DNA of 64,000 nucleotides, from contig QANT01006344.1 of assembly GCA_003254885.1 (NCBI GenBank), positions 17,923-81,922 of the forward strand. The letters are read 5' to 3'. The stretch comes from Purshia tridentata. Taxonomy: Eukaryota; Streptophyta; Magnoliopsida; Rosales; Rosaceae. Numbering within the stretch: position 1 is the first letter of the stretch; each line of letters begins with the position of its first letter. The notes under the pieces are model-generated. The model had not been told where the DNA came from and searched no databases. It saw only the letters and a list, made by a program, of their open reading frames with translations. The translations under genes were made by a program, and so were the position numbers. Positions 10,486 to 23,409 of this stretch are shown in pieces.

Positions 10486-12960
10486 TTTTCAATCAGGTAC
10501 CTCTTCTACTATTAATTTCTTTATTTTTATTTTTTTCAATTTTTTTTCTTGTTTAGCTCAATGAATTTTGCTAAAGAAGAGTTTCTCCATAGGCATTCAA
10601 GTTTGTCTATTTAGTTCTTTATGCAGATCTATGGCATTGTTTATTTACTCTTTCATTTGAGTATCAAGTTGAAAATCTTAATGATGATTATGAAATTTTA
10701 ATGTCTAATATCACAGGATTCTAATTCTCTTAAAATGGGGCATTAACCACATTACTGATAATTGTGATCCCAAAGCAAAACAGAGAATGTTCACAGCAAA
10801 TTAACATTTACAAAATACTAAGTAGAAAACTAACTTATAGCAGTGACTGACATATGACAATGTTAGGTGTACATTAATCAAGTTGGTATAAAACTAACTT
10901 AATAAAAGGATGATTATAATGTGCATGGTTCTGCTACGACTACTACCACTTACCTTCATACTTGTTGATGAGCAAGTTGACAAGACCAAATTGGCATTTT
11001 GCCAACAGAATAAAAATGACGTTTCAATCTTGCATTAATACTGGTCTTTTTCTTTCTCTTAGTTGGAAACTACTAACATTAGAGTAAAACTATCATGCTT
11101 CAACATCAAATTTAGAATCATTTGATTAGTTTTTCGACCTAGTCTCTTATTTTAAGAGTGTTTGTTTGGCTTAGAATTCCCTCTAGCCATTAATATAAGA
11201 TGGACAAAACGAAAGGCCAATGCCTCTTTCTAAATTCTTGCGATCATAGTTAGGATAAACCTTCCCATGCCATGTGAGACTTCTATGATTGTCGAACTCA
11301 TGGTTAGTCCATTATTCTAACCAAATTCTTGGAAAAAGTCACTTCCATGTAATTTCATTTTCTGCACTGATCAATAAAATGGTGTCCCAGGTGAATGATA
11401 ATCAGGTGTCCCTGACTGTATTGACTCCACCATGACTCCAAGTTTCAAGTTTTACTTTCCATAATTATTGCATTTGTTTTTCCTTTATGGCATTAAAAGT
11501 TCCCTTTGTTCAATTTGCATTTCATTGGGCTCAAAAGTATATATCTTTTCTCTGACATGTATATAGGTAGTTAAATTGTTAAAGCTGGTTACTGCTTTCA
11601 TGTTATCCCATAACTCTAGCAAATTGCTAATTCTGTTCTCAACTTTTCAGTTGCTATTATATGTTGTCAGTTTAAGAAAAATGCCTTAAAGGGTCGTAAA
11701 CATACCCAGAGGCTTAACAAGAGGGAAAAATCATCCAAATAAAGGGAATTTTGTTTTATTATTCTATGCAAATTATGAAGTGAAACTGGTATCTCAAATT
11801 CTTGAGCCAACTTGCTCTTTGAAATAAGGTTTTAAGTACGGTATGAATAAGGCTTTTCACCTCTGCTAATTTATTTGTGTGTCTTCAAATGATTAAGTTA
11901 TTTATTCATGCTATACACTAATATTAATTAATGGTAATGAGATTGAATATTTGCTACTTTTAATAGATTCAATTTCTATCATTTGTGTCCATTGCCCACA
12001 CCTGTCAATGTTACCATCATAAATTTGTGGCTTGCCTTTTTTGTCTATGCAAACCTTTTTGTATGTTGTATTGCTTAATTGGCTACTGCCTTGCCATTTA
12101 TGACTTTTCAGTGCATCTTTTTCATAGAAAAATCTAAAAGAATAGGATGGTTTTTCTACTGTGCAGAGTACATTAAAATTAATTATAGCTGATTGTAGCC
12201 ATGTATATATTCTTATGAAGTTAGTGGATCAGGCTATGAAATTGTTATTCAGCAAAATTTTATAAGTAAGAAATATTTAATTTTGCCTATATTAAAGCTT
12301 TGGCTAAACTTAGAAATGATTGGACTTTCTTTTTGGCCGTTTGGAGGCACTTCGATATTAGATATATTCTTTTTGACGTACATTTTGGAGAAACTTGGCT
12401 ATTGGATGCTTTATATTTTGAGGAGATCGAGTTAACAGGTTACTCTCATATCATGAAGGCTTGTTTTTGTTACTATAGGACCTACATATTAGTGCTTTTT
12501 AAAGGCCAATTTAAAACCTTGGAACTTATTAAACTATTATGCTTATGGAGCCTTAAACTTGGTGTTTGGAGTAACTTATACTTTGAAACTATTGTACCTT
12601 TTATTTGATCAGTTGAAACTATTGTATTTTAGGACCAATTTAATGATTTGTTTTAGTTCCAATTGTTTATTTTAATTTACGTACTTTATAGCACATAATT
12701 TTCATGTTGCTATTCTTTCATCTTGGAGCAAATATCATTGTTAAATAATTTTGGACACATTAGGTTACAATAGGCAGGTACTACCTTATAAGATGGTGTT
12801 GGATTAATTTGTTGGAAAATTGGAGAGGTGCTGATTGAATTCTATAAATTTATAACTGATTTTGGTTTGCTGAAATTGGATGACATGCATGAGTTCTACA
12901 TATATGCTTGTCCTTGGATTGTGTTGTAGGCTTTTCATTCACATTTAAGTTACATAGATG

Positions 12961-12990
12961 CATATATATATATATATATAGATATATATG
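12961..12990. repeat. AT microsatellite
   Basis: An alternating TA run of more than ten units with one GA interruption, inside the AT-rich interior of the CACTA element. Confidence 0.8.
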
Positions 12991-13105
12991 CTGCCAGCTT
13001 GGATGACAGGACCAGATCCAAAAAGGAAAAGTAGGGACGGGTCGTAACATTGGATCTATGTTTGGAAAAGAATATATTTTTTTTATGCACTTCTCCTTAA
13101 TGTTT

Positions 13106-13211
13106 GCAGTGGATTAGCGCAAAAAACAAGCTGAGTAGTTATTCGGAAGAACAAATTGATGAAGTTCGAGTTGAATGTGAAGAATTTGTTACCCTCGACT
13201 ATGTAGATTGA
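13106..13211 (+). other. Possible captured terminal exon in the CACTA element
   Basis: After a plausible splice acceptor (TTTGCAG ending near 13110) one frame stays open for about 32 codons and ends in TGA at 13211. The encoded peptide is rich in acidic residues (SEEQIDEVRVECEEF) and its composition differs from the surrounding AT-rich sequence. This is suggestive only: I recognise no family and there is no upstream exon I can link to it. Confidence 0.25.
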
Positions 13212-13620
13212 CTTGCAGCTTGGTATAAAAGTAGGTGTTGTTTTAACTATTTTGTAAAGGGAGTAGATAGGGTGAATTTAGCACATAGGTGGATTGCCAT
13301 GCCAAGTTATTTTGTACATGTTGGCAGGTTCAGCACAGGAATTATGCTTATTTTGGATGGTGAATACAAGGGGTTGACAAGATAAAATTTAGAGTGCTAG
13401 CTTATGGTTTTGCATGGAAAGGGTTTCTCTACTTTTAGAGGGATTTGTATTTCATTTTTGTGAACATGAATACTTTTGTATATGAATGTTGGAATGTTAT
13501 GAGAATGGAAGCATTTTAGTTGCACGCTTACAATTTTCAGAACTTGCCTTTGTAGTTTATTTTATATCAAGTTTCATGAAAAGGATCTATGATATCATTT
13601 ATATATTTCACATCAGTATT

Positions 13621-13746
13621 TTAAATTTCGAAGACATAATAGAAATTAGCTATACATAAAACTGAAATGTTATTGGTATTACATTAAATTTCGAAGACAT
13701 AATAGATATCAGCTATACATAAAACTGAAATGTTATTGGTATTACA
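13621..13746. repeat. 63-bp tandem duplication at the right subterminal region
   Basis: 13621-13683 is repeated at 13684-13746. In the second copy a GAAATTAGC segment reads GATATCAGC, matching the subterminal motif of the element. Confidence 0.82.
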
Positions 13747-14320
13747 TATCAGTTTTTTCACAACAACTGATAACAAATACAGTTTACATATTACTTATTT
13801 CATAAACTGATATGTAAATTTATTATATTAGATGTTAAAGTAAGTACATTATTGGAATTAGATATCTCAATATTCTCCAAAACTGATATGTAAATACACA
13901 TTTATACCAGTTTAAAATCAAAATATGATATGGTAAATAACTTAAATATCAGTTGCAGAGTTAAATTTGATGTAAAAACACTACTAAAATAGTTTGGGTA
14001 GGGGTTATAACATCTAAAAACTGTGAAAAACTGATGTTTAAATATCTCTCTTATATCAGTTATGAAAAATAAATGGATGTCTAAACTATCTTAGATATCT
14101 TATTATGTTTTTAAGATATCAGTCAATTTTAAAACTGATATCTATTGGTTATCATTGATATCAGATTCTCAATAAATAAGATAACTAATACTATTATACA
14201 CATTAGTTAATAACTGATATCTAAAAAAGGTACATTAGATATCAGGACGCGCCTTATCAGTCGATAACACCAATAGATATCAGTAATTGACTGATATGTA
14301 TTAACGTTTTTCTAGTAGTG
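13740..14320. repeat. CACTA right subterminal repeats and TIR
   Basis: Dense array of GATATCAGTT / AACTGATATC-type motifs in both orientations, ending in the inverted terminal sequence CTAGTAGTG at 14312-14320. Confidence 0.78.
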
Positions 14321-15466
14321 ACTCAATCCTATTTCGTGCAATTTGCACGAAAACTTGCCCGGTTGGCAAGAAAGATGTGGGGAAGCACTTTCTCACTCTT
14401 GGATAGCGTTCTAGCCCTCAAGAAGCACATGCTTTTGTTAAGAACGCACGAAAACCTCATTTCGGTGCCTGCTCAACCGAATTTTGTTTCAATTGCACCA
14501 AAACGTCCCCGGTTGGCAATAAGGACTTGAGGAAGCACATTCTCTTGTTTGGAATAGCGTTCTAGCCCTAACGAACCAGTTTAGGTGTTAAGAATGTGTG
14601 GAACGTTATTTCGGTACGCACTGTGCACAACTTGGTTAAGTTGCACCAAAACGGTCGCGGTTGGCAAGAAGCACGTTCTCATGCTTGGATTAACGTTCTT
14701 GCCCTAAATAAGCACATTTCGTGTTAAGAAGGAGCTAAAATCTCATTTCAGCGCATACTTAGTCTACTTTCGTCTAAATTGCATCAAAACGTGCCCGTTT
14801 GGCAAGAAGGACATGAGCACGCACGTTCTCATGTCTCGATTAGCGTGCCAGCTCTAAAGATCGACTTTAGGTGTTAAGAATGCGCGAAAACATCATTTCG
14901 GTGCGTACTCAGTCCGAATTCGTCCAAATTGCACCAAAACTTGCTTGATGGGCAAGAAAGACATAAGGAAGATCTTTCTCATGTCTCGATATTAGCGTGC
15001 TAACCCTAAGGATCCACCTGAGGCACTAAGGATGCACGAAAACGTCATTTTGGTGCAAACTGAGTCCAAGTCGATTAAAGTTGCACCAAAATGTTCCCCG
15101 GTTGGAATAAAGACATGGGGAAGCACTCTCTCATGTCTCGATAAGAGTTCAAGCCCCAAAGAACAACTTTAGGTGCTAAGAATGCACGAATACGTCATTT
15201 TGGTGCGCACTCAGTCTAACTTGCTCCAAATTGCACCAAAATGTGGCTGATTCGCAAGAAAGAGGTGAGGAAGCACTCGGTAATGTCTCGATTAGCGTGC
15301 TAGCCCAAAAGAACCACTTTGGGTGAAAAGAGCGAACGAAAACGTCATTTTCGTGCACACACCGTACAGTTTGGTTAAAGTTGCACCAAAACGTTATCGG
15401 TTGGCAAGAAAGACATGGGGAAGCACTTTCTTTTTTTTGGTAAATAAAAGGCCAAAGAAAGAAAAA

Positions 15467-15584
15467 GGGGTGCAAAACGAGGACTTCCCAGGAGGCACCC
15501 ATCCCAGTACTACTCTCGCCCAAGCACGCTTAACTACGAAGTTCTGATGGGATCTAGTGCATTAGTGCTGGTACGATCGCACCC
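15467..15584 (-). rRNA. 5S rRNA-like copy 7 (1-bp deletion in box C)
   Basis: 118 bp: the GGAGGTCACCC segment has lost its T (GGAGGCACCC), a deletion inside the box C control element that should weaken TFIIIA-type recognition. The left flank shows the target duplication at 15416-15430, eight Ts at 15431-15438 and the 28-bp tail at 15439-15466. Confidence 0.86.
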
Positions 15585-16823
15585 TGGGAAGCACTTTCCC
15601 ATGCTTGAATTAGCATTCTAGCTCTGAAGAAGCACATTTCGTGTTTAGAAGGCACGAAAACATCATTTCTTTGCGTACTCAATCCAATTTCGTGCAATTT
15701 GCACGAAAACGTGCCCGGTTGGAAAGAAAGACGTGGGGAAGCACTTTCTCACTCTTGAATTAGCGTTGTAGCCCTCAAGAAGCACATGCTTTTGTTAAGA
15801 ACGCACGAAAACCTCATTTTGGTGCCTCCTCAACCCAATTCTGTTTTAATTGCACCAAAACGTCCCCAGTTGGCAAAAAAGACGTGAGGAATCACTTTCT
15901 CTTGTTTGGATTAGCGTTCTAGCCCTCACGAACCAGTTTAGGTCTTAAAAATGCGTGGAACGTCATTTCGGTGCACACTGTGCACAATTTGGTTAAAGTT
16001 GCACCAAAACGTGCGCGGTTGGCAAGAAGCACGTTCTCATGCTTGGATTAACGTTCTTGCCCTGAATAAGCACATTTCGTGTTCAGAAGGAGCTAAAACC
16101 TCATTTGAGCGCATACTTAGTCTACTTTTGTGTAAATTGCATCAAAACGTGCCCGGTTGGCAAGAAGGACATGACGACGCACGTTCCCATGTCTTGATTA
16201 GCGTGCCAGCCCTAAAGATCCACTTTGGGTGTTAAGAATGCGCGAAAACATAATTTCGGCGTGTACTCAGTCCGAATTCGTCCAAATTGCACCAAAACTT
16301 CCTTGGTGGGCAAGAAAGACATAAGTAAGCACTTTCTCAAGTCTCGATATTAGCATGCTAACCCTAAGGATCCACCTGAGGCCTTAAGGATGCACGAAAA
16401 CGTCATTTCGGAGCAAACTGAGTCCAAGTCGATTAAAGTTGCACCAAAACGTTCCCCGGTTGTAACAAAGGCATGGGAAAGCACTCTCTCATGTCTCGAT
16501 AAGAGTTCAAGCCCCAAAGAACAACTTTAGGTGCTAAGAACGCACGAATATGTCATTTCGGTGCGCACTCAGTCTAACTTGGTCCAAATTGCACCAAAAT
16601 GTGCCCGATTCGCAAGAAAGAGGTGAGGAAGCACTCTGTAATGTCTCGATTAGTGTGCTAGCCCAAAAGAACCACTTTGGGTGTTAGGAGCGAACGAAAA
16701 CGTCATTTCCTTGCACACACCGTACAGTTTGGTTAAAATTGCACCAAAACGTTATCGGTTGGCAAGAAAGACATGGGGAAGAACTCTTTTTTTTTGGTAA
16801 ATAAAAGTCCAAAGAAAGAAAAG

Positions 16824-16942
16824 GGGGTGCAACACGAGTACTTCCCAGGAGGTCACCCATCCTAGTACTACTCTCGTCCAAGCACACTTAACTGCGGAGT
16901 TCTGATGGGATCCGGTGCAATAGTGCTGGTATGATCGCACCC
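16824..16942 (-). rRNA. 5S rRNA-like copy 8 (probable pseudogene)
   Basis: Full-length match. It shares a set of changes with the copies at 18183 and 22050 (CGTCCAAGCACACTT and GTGCAATAGTGC on the plus strand). All three are followed by the same altered D-monomer text, GGATTACCATTGTAG. Confidence 0.87.
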
Positions 16943-18182
16943 TGGGGAAGCATTTTCCCATGCTTGGATTACCATTGTAGCCCTCTAGAAGCACATTTCG
17001 TGTTTAGAAGGCACGAAAACATCATCTTATTGCGCACTCAATCCAATTTCGTGCAATTTGCACGAAAACATGCCCGGTTCGCAAGAAAGATGTGGGGAAG
17101 CACTTTCTCACTCTTGGATTAGCGTTCTAGCCCTCAAGAAGCACATGCTTTTGTTAAGAACGCACGAAAACCTCATCTCGGTGCCTCCTCAACCCAATTT
17201 TGATTCAATTGCACCAAAACATCCCCGGTTGGCAATAATAACATGAGGAAGCACTTTCTCTTGTTTGGATTAGCGTTCTATCACTAATGAACCAGTTTAG
17301 GTGTTAAGAATGCGCGAAACGTTATTTCGGTGCACACTGTGCACAAATTGGTTAAAGTTGCACCAAAATATGCGCGGTTGGCAAGAACCACGTTCTCATG
17401 CTTGGATTAACGTTCTAGCCTTGAAGAAGCACATTTCGTGTTAAGAAGGAGCTAAAACCTCATTTCAGCGCATACTCAGTCTACTTTCGTCTAAATTGCA
17501 TCAAAACGTGCCCGGTTGGCAAGAAGGACATGAGGATGCACGTTCTCATGTCTCGATTAGCGTACCAACCCTAAAGATCCACTTTGGGTGTTAAGAATGT
17601 GCGAAAACATCATTTCGGTGCGTACTCAGTCCGAATTTGTCCAAATTGCACCCAAACTTCCTTGATGGGCAAGAAAGACAGAAGGAAGCTCTTTGTCATG
17701 TCTCGATATTAGCGTGCTAACCCTAAGGATCCACCTGAGGCCTTAAGAATGCATGAAAACGTCATTTCGGTGCAAACTGAGTCCAAGTCGATTAAGGTTG
17801 CAGCAAAACGTTCGCCGGTTGGAAGAAAGACATGGGGAAGCACTCTCTCATGTCTCGATAAGCGTTCAAGCCCCAAAGAACAACTTTAGGTGCTAAGAAC
17901 GCACGAATACATCATTTCGGTGCGCACTCAGCCTAACTTGGTCCAAATTGCACCAAAATGTGCCCGATTCGCAAGAAAGAGGTAAGGAAGCAGTCTGTAA
18001 TGTCTCGATTAGCGTGCTAGCCCAAAAGAACCACTTTGAGTGTTAGGAGCGAACGAAAACGTCAGTTCCTTGCACACACCGTACAGTTTGGTTAAAGTTG
18101 CACCAAAACGTTATCAGTTGGCAAGAAAGACATGGGGAAGCACTTTTTTTTTTTGGTAAATAAAAGTCTAAAGAAAGAAAAG

Positions 18183-18301
18183 GGGGTGCAACACGAGTAC
18201 TTCCCAAGAGGTCACCCATCCTAGTACTACTCTCGTCCAAGCACACTTAACTGCGGAGTTCTGATGGGATCCGGTGCAATAGTGCTGGTATGATCGCACC
18301 C
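18183..18301 (-). rRNA. 5S rRNA-like copy 9 (probable pseudogene)
   Basis: Full-length match, carrying the same diagnostic changes as the copies at 16824 and 22050, plus CCCAAGAGGTC next to box C. Confidence 0.87.
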
Positions 18302-19404
18302 TGGGGAAGCATTTTCCCATGCTTGGATTACCATTGTAGCCCTCTAGAAGCACATTTCGTGTTTAGAAGGCACGAAAACATCATCTCGGTGCGTACTCAA
18401 TCCAATTTTGTACAATTTTCACCAAAACGTGCCCGGTTGGCAAGAAAGAGGTGGGGAAGCACTCTCTCACTCTTGGATTAGCGTTCATGCCCTCAAGAAG
18501 CACATGCTTTTGTTAAGAACGCACGAAAACGTCATTTCGGTGCCTCCTCAACCCAATTTGGTTTCAACTGCACCAAAACGTCCTGGGTTGGCAAGAAGGA
18601 CATAAGGAAGCACTTTCTCTTGTTTGGATTAGCGTTATAGCCGCAACGAACTAGTTTAGTTGTTAAGAATGCATGGAACGTCATTTCGGTGCACACTGTG
18701 CACTACTTGGTTAATGCTGCACCAAAACGTGCGCGGTTGGCAAGAAGGACACGAGGACGCACGTTCTCATGTCTTGATTAGTGTGCCAGCCCTAAAGAAC
18801 CACTTTAGGTGTTAAGAATGCGCGAAAACATCATTTCGGTGCGTACTCAGTCCAAATTCGTCCAAATTGCACCAAAACTTCCTTGGTGGGCAAGAAAGAC
18901 ATAAGGAAGCACTTTCTCATGTCTCGATATTAGCGTGCTAACCCTAAAGGTCCATCTGAGGCCTTAAGGATGCACGAAAACGTCATTTTGGTGCACACTG
19001 AGTCCAAGTCGATTAAAGTTGCAACAAAACGTTCCCCGGTTGGAAGAAAGACATGGGGAAGCACTCTGTAATGTCTCGATAAGCGTTCAAGCCCCAAAGA
19101 ACAACTTTAGGTTCTAAGAACGCACGAATACGTCATTCCGGTGCGCGATCAGTCTAACTTGGTCCAAATTGCACAAAAATGTGCCCGATTCGCAAGAAAG
19201 AGGTGAGGAAGCACTCTCTAATGTCTCGATTAGCGTGCTAGCCCGAAAGAACCACTTTGGGTGTTAGGAGCGAACGACAACGTCATTTCTGTGCACACAC
19301 TATACAGTTTGGTTAAAGTTGCACCAAAACGTTATTGGTTGCCAAGAAAGACATGGGGAAGCACTTTCTTTTTTTTGGTAAATAAAAGGCGAAAGAAAGA
19401 AAAA

Positions 19405-19523
19405 GGGGTGCAACACACGGACTTCCCAGGAGGTCACCCATCCTAGTACTACTCTCGCCCAAGCACGCTTAATTGCGGACTTCTGATGGGATCCGATGCA
19501 TTAGTACTGGTATGATCGCACCT
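19405..19523 (-). rRNA. 5S rRNA-like copy 10 (probable pseudogene)
   Basis: Full-length match with a well-preserved box C. It has CACACGGACTTCC near the 3' end, CTTAATTGCGG at the edge of box A, GACTTCTGATGGG, and ACCTTGGGG at the 5' junction. The CACACGG and CCTTGG changes recur in the copy at 23410. Confidence 0.88.
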
Positions 19524-20726
19524 TGGGGAAGCACTTTTCCATGCTTGGATTTGCATTTTAGCCCTGAAGAAGCACATTTCGTGTTTAGAAGGCACGAAAA
19601 CATCATTTTGATGCGTACTCAATCCAATTTCGTGCAATTTCCACCAAAACATGCTTGGTTGGCAAGAAAGATGTGGGGAAGCACTTGCTCACTCTTGGAT
19701 TAGCTTTCTAGCCCTCAAGAAGCACATGCTTTGGTTATGAATGCACGAAAATATCATTTCGGTGCCTCCTCAACCCAATTTTGTTTCAATTGCACCGAAA
19801 CGACCGCGATTGGCAATAAGAACATGAGGAAGCACTTTCTCTTGTTTGGAGTAGCGTTCTAGCCCTAACGAATCAGTTTAGGTGTTAATAATGCATGGAA
19901 CGTCATTTCGGTGCACACTGTGCACAACCTGGTTAAAGTTGCACCAAAACGTGCGCGGTTGGCAAGAAGCACGTTCTCATCCTTGGATTAACGTTCTAGC
20001 CCTTAAGAAGAAGATTTCGTGTTAAGAAGGAGCTAAAACCTCATTTCAATGCATAGTGAGTCTACGTTCGTCGAAATTGCATCAAAACGTGCTCGGTTGG
20101 CAAGAACGACATGAGGACACACGTTCTCATGTCTCGATTAGCGTGCCAGCCCTAAAGAACCACTTTAGGTATGAAGAATGCGCGAAAACATTATTTCGGA
20201 GCGTACTCAGTCCGAATTCGTCGAAATTGCACCGAAACTTCGTTGGTGGGCAAGAAAGACATAAGAAAGCACTTTCTCATGTCTCGATATTAGCGTGCTA
20301 ACCCTAAGGATCCACTTGAGGACATAAGGATGCACGAAAATGTCATTTCAGTGCACACTAAGTGCAAGTCGATTAAAGTTGCACCAAAATGTTCCCCGGT
20401 TGGAAGAAAGACGTGGGGAAGCACTCTCTCATGTCTCAATAAGCGTTCAAGACTCAAAGAACAACTTTAGGTGCTAAGAACGCACGAATACGTCATTTCG
20501 GTGCGCACTCAGTCTAACTTGGACCAAATTGCGCCAAAATGTGCCCGATTCGCAAGAAAGAGGTGGTGAAGAACTCTGTAATGTCTCGATTAGCGTGCTA
20601 GCCCTAAAGAACCACTTTGGGTGTTAGGAGCGAACGAAAACGTCATTTCAGTGCACACACTGTACAGTTTGGTTAAAGTTGCACCAAAACGTTATCGATT
20701 GGCAAGAAAGACATGGGGAACCACAT

Positions 20727-20808
20727 TCTAGTACTACTCTCGCCCAAGCACGCTTAACTGCGGAGTTCGGATGGGATGCGGTGCATTAGTGCTGGTATGA
20801 TCGCACCC
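20727..20808 (-). pseudogene. Truncated 5S rRNA-like copy (copy 11)
   Basis: Only the first ~82 nucleotides of the 5S sequence remain. The 3' third, the readthrough tail and the A tract are gone, and the break joins directly to satellite (GACATGGGGAACCACATTCTAG). Box C is lost, so the copy cannot retain a complete internal promoter. The 5' end at 20808 and the right satellite flank are normal. Confidence 0.88.
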
Positions 20809-22049
20809 TGGAGAAGCACTTTCCCATGCTTGGATTAGCATTCTAGCCCTAAAGAAGCATATTTCGTGTTTAGAAGGCACGAAAACATCATTTCGGAGCG
20901 TGCTCAATCCAATTTCGTGCAATTTCCACAAAAACGTGCCCGGTTGAGAAGAAAGATGTGGGGAGGCACTTTCTCACTCTTAGATTAGCGTTCTAGCCCT
21001 CAAGAAGCACATGCTTTTGTTAAGAACGCACAGAAACCTCATTTTGGTGCCTCCTGAATCCAATTTTGCTTCGACTGCATCAAAATGTCCCCGGCCGGCA
21101 ATAAGGGCATGAGGAAGCACTTTGTCTTGTTTGGATTAGCGTTCTAGCCCCAACGAACCAGTTTAGGTGTTAAGAATGCATGGAACGTCATTTCGGTGCA
21201 CACTGTGCACAACCTAGTTAAAGTTGCACCAAAACGTGCGCGGTTGGCAAGAAGCACGTTCTCATGCTTGGATTAACGTTCTAGCCCTCAAGAAGAACAT
21301 TTCGTGTTAAGAAGGATCTAAAACCTCATTTCAGTGCATAGTGAGTCTACGTTCGTCGAAATTGCATCAAAACGTGCTCGGTTGGCAAGAAGGACATGAG
21401 GACAGACGTTCTCATGTCTCGATTAGCGTGCCAGCCCTGAAGAAGTACTTTAGGTGTTAAGAATGCTCGAAAACATCATTTCGGTGCGTACTCAATCCGA
21501 ATTCGTCCGAATTGCACCCAAACTTCCTTGGTGGGCAAGAAAGACATAAGGAAGCACTATCTCATGTCTCGATATTAGCGTGCTAACGCTAAGGATCCAC
21601 CTGAGGCCATAAGGATGCACGAAAACGTCATTTCGGTCTACACTGGGTCGAGGTCGATTAAAGTTGCACCAATACGTTCCCCGGTTGGAAGAAAGACATG
21701 GGGAAGCACTCTCTTATGTCCCAATAATCATTCAAGCCCCAAAGAACAACTTTAGGTGCTAAGAATGCACGAATACGTCATTTTGGTGCGCACTCAGTCT
21801 AACTTGGTCCAAATTGCACTAAAATGTGCCCGATTCGCAAGAAAGAGGTGAGGAAGCACTCTGTAATGTCTCGATTAGCGTGCTAGCCCAAACGAACCAC
21901 TTTGGGTGTTAGGAGAGAACGAAAACGTCATTTCGGTGCACACACTGTACAGTTTGGTTAAAGTTGCACCAAAACGTTATCAGTTGGCAAGAAAGACATG
22001 GGGAAGCACTTTTTTTTTTTGGTAAATAAAAGGCCAAAGAAAAGAAAAT

Positions 22050-22168
22050 GGGGTGCAGCACGAGGACTTCCCAGGAGGTCACCCATCCTAGTACTACGCT
22101 CGTCCAAGCACACTTAACTGTGGAGTTCTGATGGGATCCGGTGCAATAGTGCTGGTATGATCACACCC
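22050..22168 (-). rRNA. 5S rRNA-like copy 12 (probable pseudogene)
   Basis: Full-length match with an intact box C, but TACGCTCGTCCAAGCACACTT across the intermediate element and box A, and a 5' end changed to ATCACACCC. Closest in diagnostic changes to the copies at 16824 and 18183. Confidence 0.87.
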
Positions 22169-23409
22169 TGGGGAAGCACTTTCCCATGCTTGGATTACCA
22201 TTGTAGCCCTCTAGAAGCACATTTCGTGTTTCGAAGGCACGAAAACATCATTTCGGTGTGTACTCAATCCAATTTTGTGCAATTTCCACCAAAACGCGCT
22301 CGATTAGCAAGAAAGATGTGGGGAAGCACAGTCTCACTCTTGGATTAGCGTTCTAGCCCTCAAGAAGCACATGCTTTTGTTAAGAATGTACGAAAACCTC
22401 ATTTCGGTGGCTCCTCAACCCAATTTTGTTTCCTTTGCACCAAAACGTCCCCGGTTTGCAATAAGGGCATGAGGAAGCACTTTCTCTTGTTTGGATTAGC
22501 GTTCTAGCCCCAACGAACCAGTTTAGGTGTTAAGAATGCATAGAACGTCATTTCGGTGCACACTGTGCACAACCTGGTTAAAGTTGCACCAAAACGTGCG
22601 CGGTTGGCAAGAAGCACGTTCTCATGCTTGGATTAACGTTCTAGCGCTCAAGAAGAAGATTTCGTGTTAAGACGGAGCTAAAACCTCATTTCAGTGCATA
22701 GTGAGTCTACGTTCGTCGAAATTGCATCAAAACGTGCTCGGTTGGCAAGAAGGACATGAGGACACACGTTCTCATGTCTCGATTAGCGTGCCACCCCTAA
22801 AGAAGCACTTTAGGTGTTAAGAATGCGCGAAAACATCATTTCGGTGTGTACTCAATCCGAATTCGTCCAAATTGCACCAAAACTTCCTTGGTGGGCAAGA
22901 AAGACATAAGGAAGCACTTTCTCATGTCTCGATATTAGCGTGCTAACCCTAAGGATCCACCTCAGGCCTTAAGGATGCACAAAATCGTCATTTCGGTGCA
23001 CACTGAGTCCAAGTCGAATTAAAGTTGCACCCAAACGTTCCCAGTTTGGAAGTAAGACATGGGGAAGCATTCTCTCATGTCTCGATAAGCGTTCAAGCCC
23101 CAAAGAACAACTTAGGTGCTAAGAACGCACAAATACGTCATTTCGGTGCGCACTCAGTCTAACTTGATCCAAATTGCACCAAAATGTGCCCGATTTGCAA
23201 GAAAGAGGTGAGGAAGCACTCTGTAATGTCTTTATCAGCGTGCTAGCCCTAAAGAACCACTTTTGGTGTTCGGAGCGGGCGAAAACGTCATTTCGGTGCA
23301 CACACTGTACAGTTTGGTTAATGTTGCACCAAAACGTTATCTGTTGGCAAGAACGACATGGGGAATCACTTTATTTTTTTTGGTAAATAAGAGGCGAAAG
23401 AAAGAAAAA

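Larger units (their letters stand above)
8390..13230 (+). other. Gene-like but non-coding interior of the CACTA element
   Basis: Base composition changes from a C/T-rich stretch at 8400-8760 (repeated GAGACACACTCAC and CTCGTTCTC phrases, like a plant 5' leader) to AT-rich, intron-like sequence up to about 13080. Short open frames occur (8858-9064, 12300-12608) but show no recognisable domain. The interior could be a captured and decayed host gene fragment, or the remains of the transposon's own long-intron gene. I cannot tell which. Confidence 0.4.
8140..14320. mobile_element. Non-autonomous CACTA (En/Spm) DNA transposon
   Basis: The element begins CACTACTAGAAAAATG and ends with the inverted match CGTTTTTCTAGTAGTG. 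The terminal inverted repeats continue imperfectly for roughly 28 bp. The 3-bp target site duplication is ACT (8137-8139 and 14321-14323), and the satellite E monomer resumes exactly after it. Both subterminal regions, about 8210-8340 and 13740-14290, are crowded with TGATATCT / AGATATCA-type motifs in both orientations, as expected of transposase-binding subterminal repeats in CACTA elements. At 6181 bp it has no reading frame long enough for a TNPA- or TNPD-like transposase, so it would depend on a partner element. Strand cannot be assigned. Confidence 0.9.

Noticed and set aside
12300-12608. 102-codon ORF in the CACTA element as a gene
   Set aside because: AT-rich, no domain, no start context or neighbour to support it.
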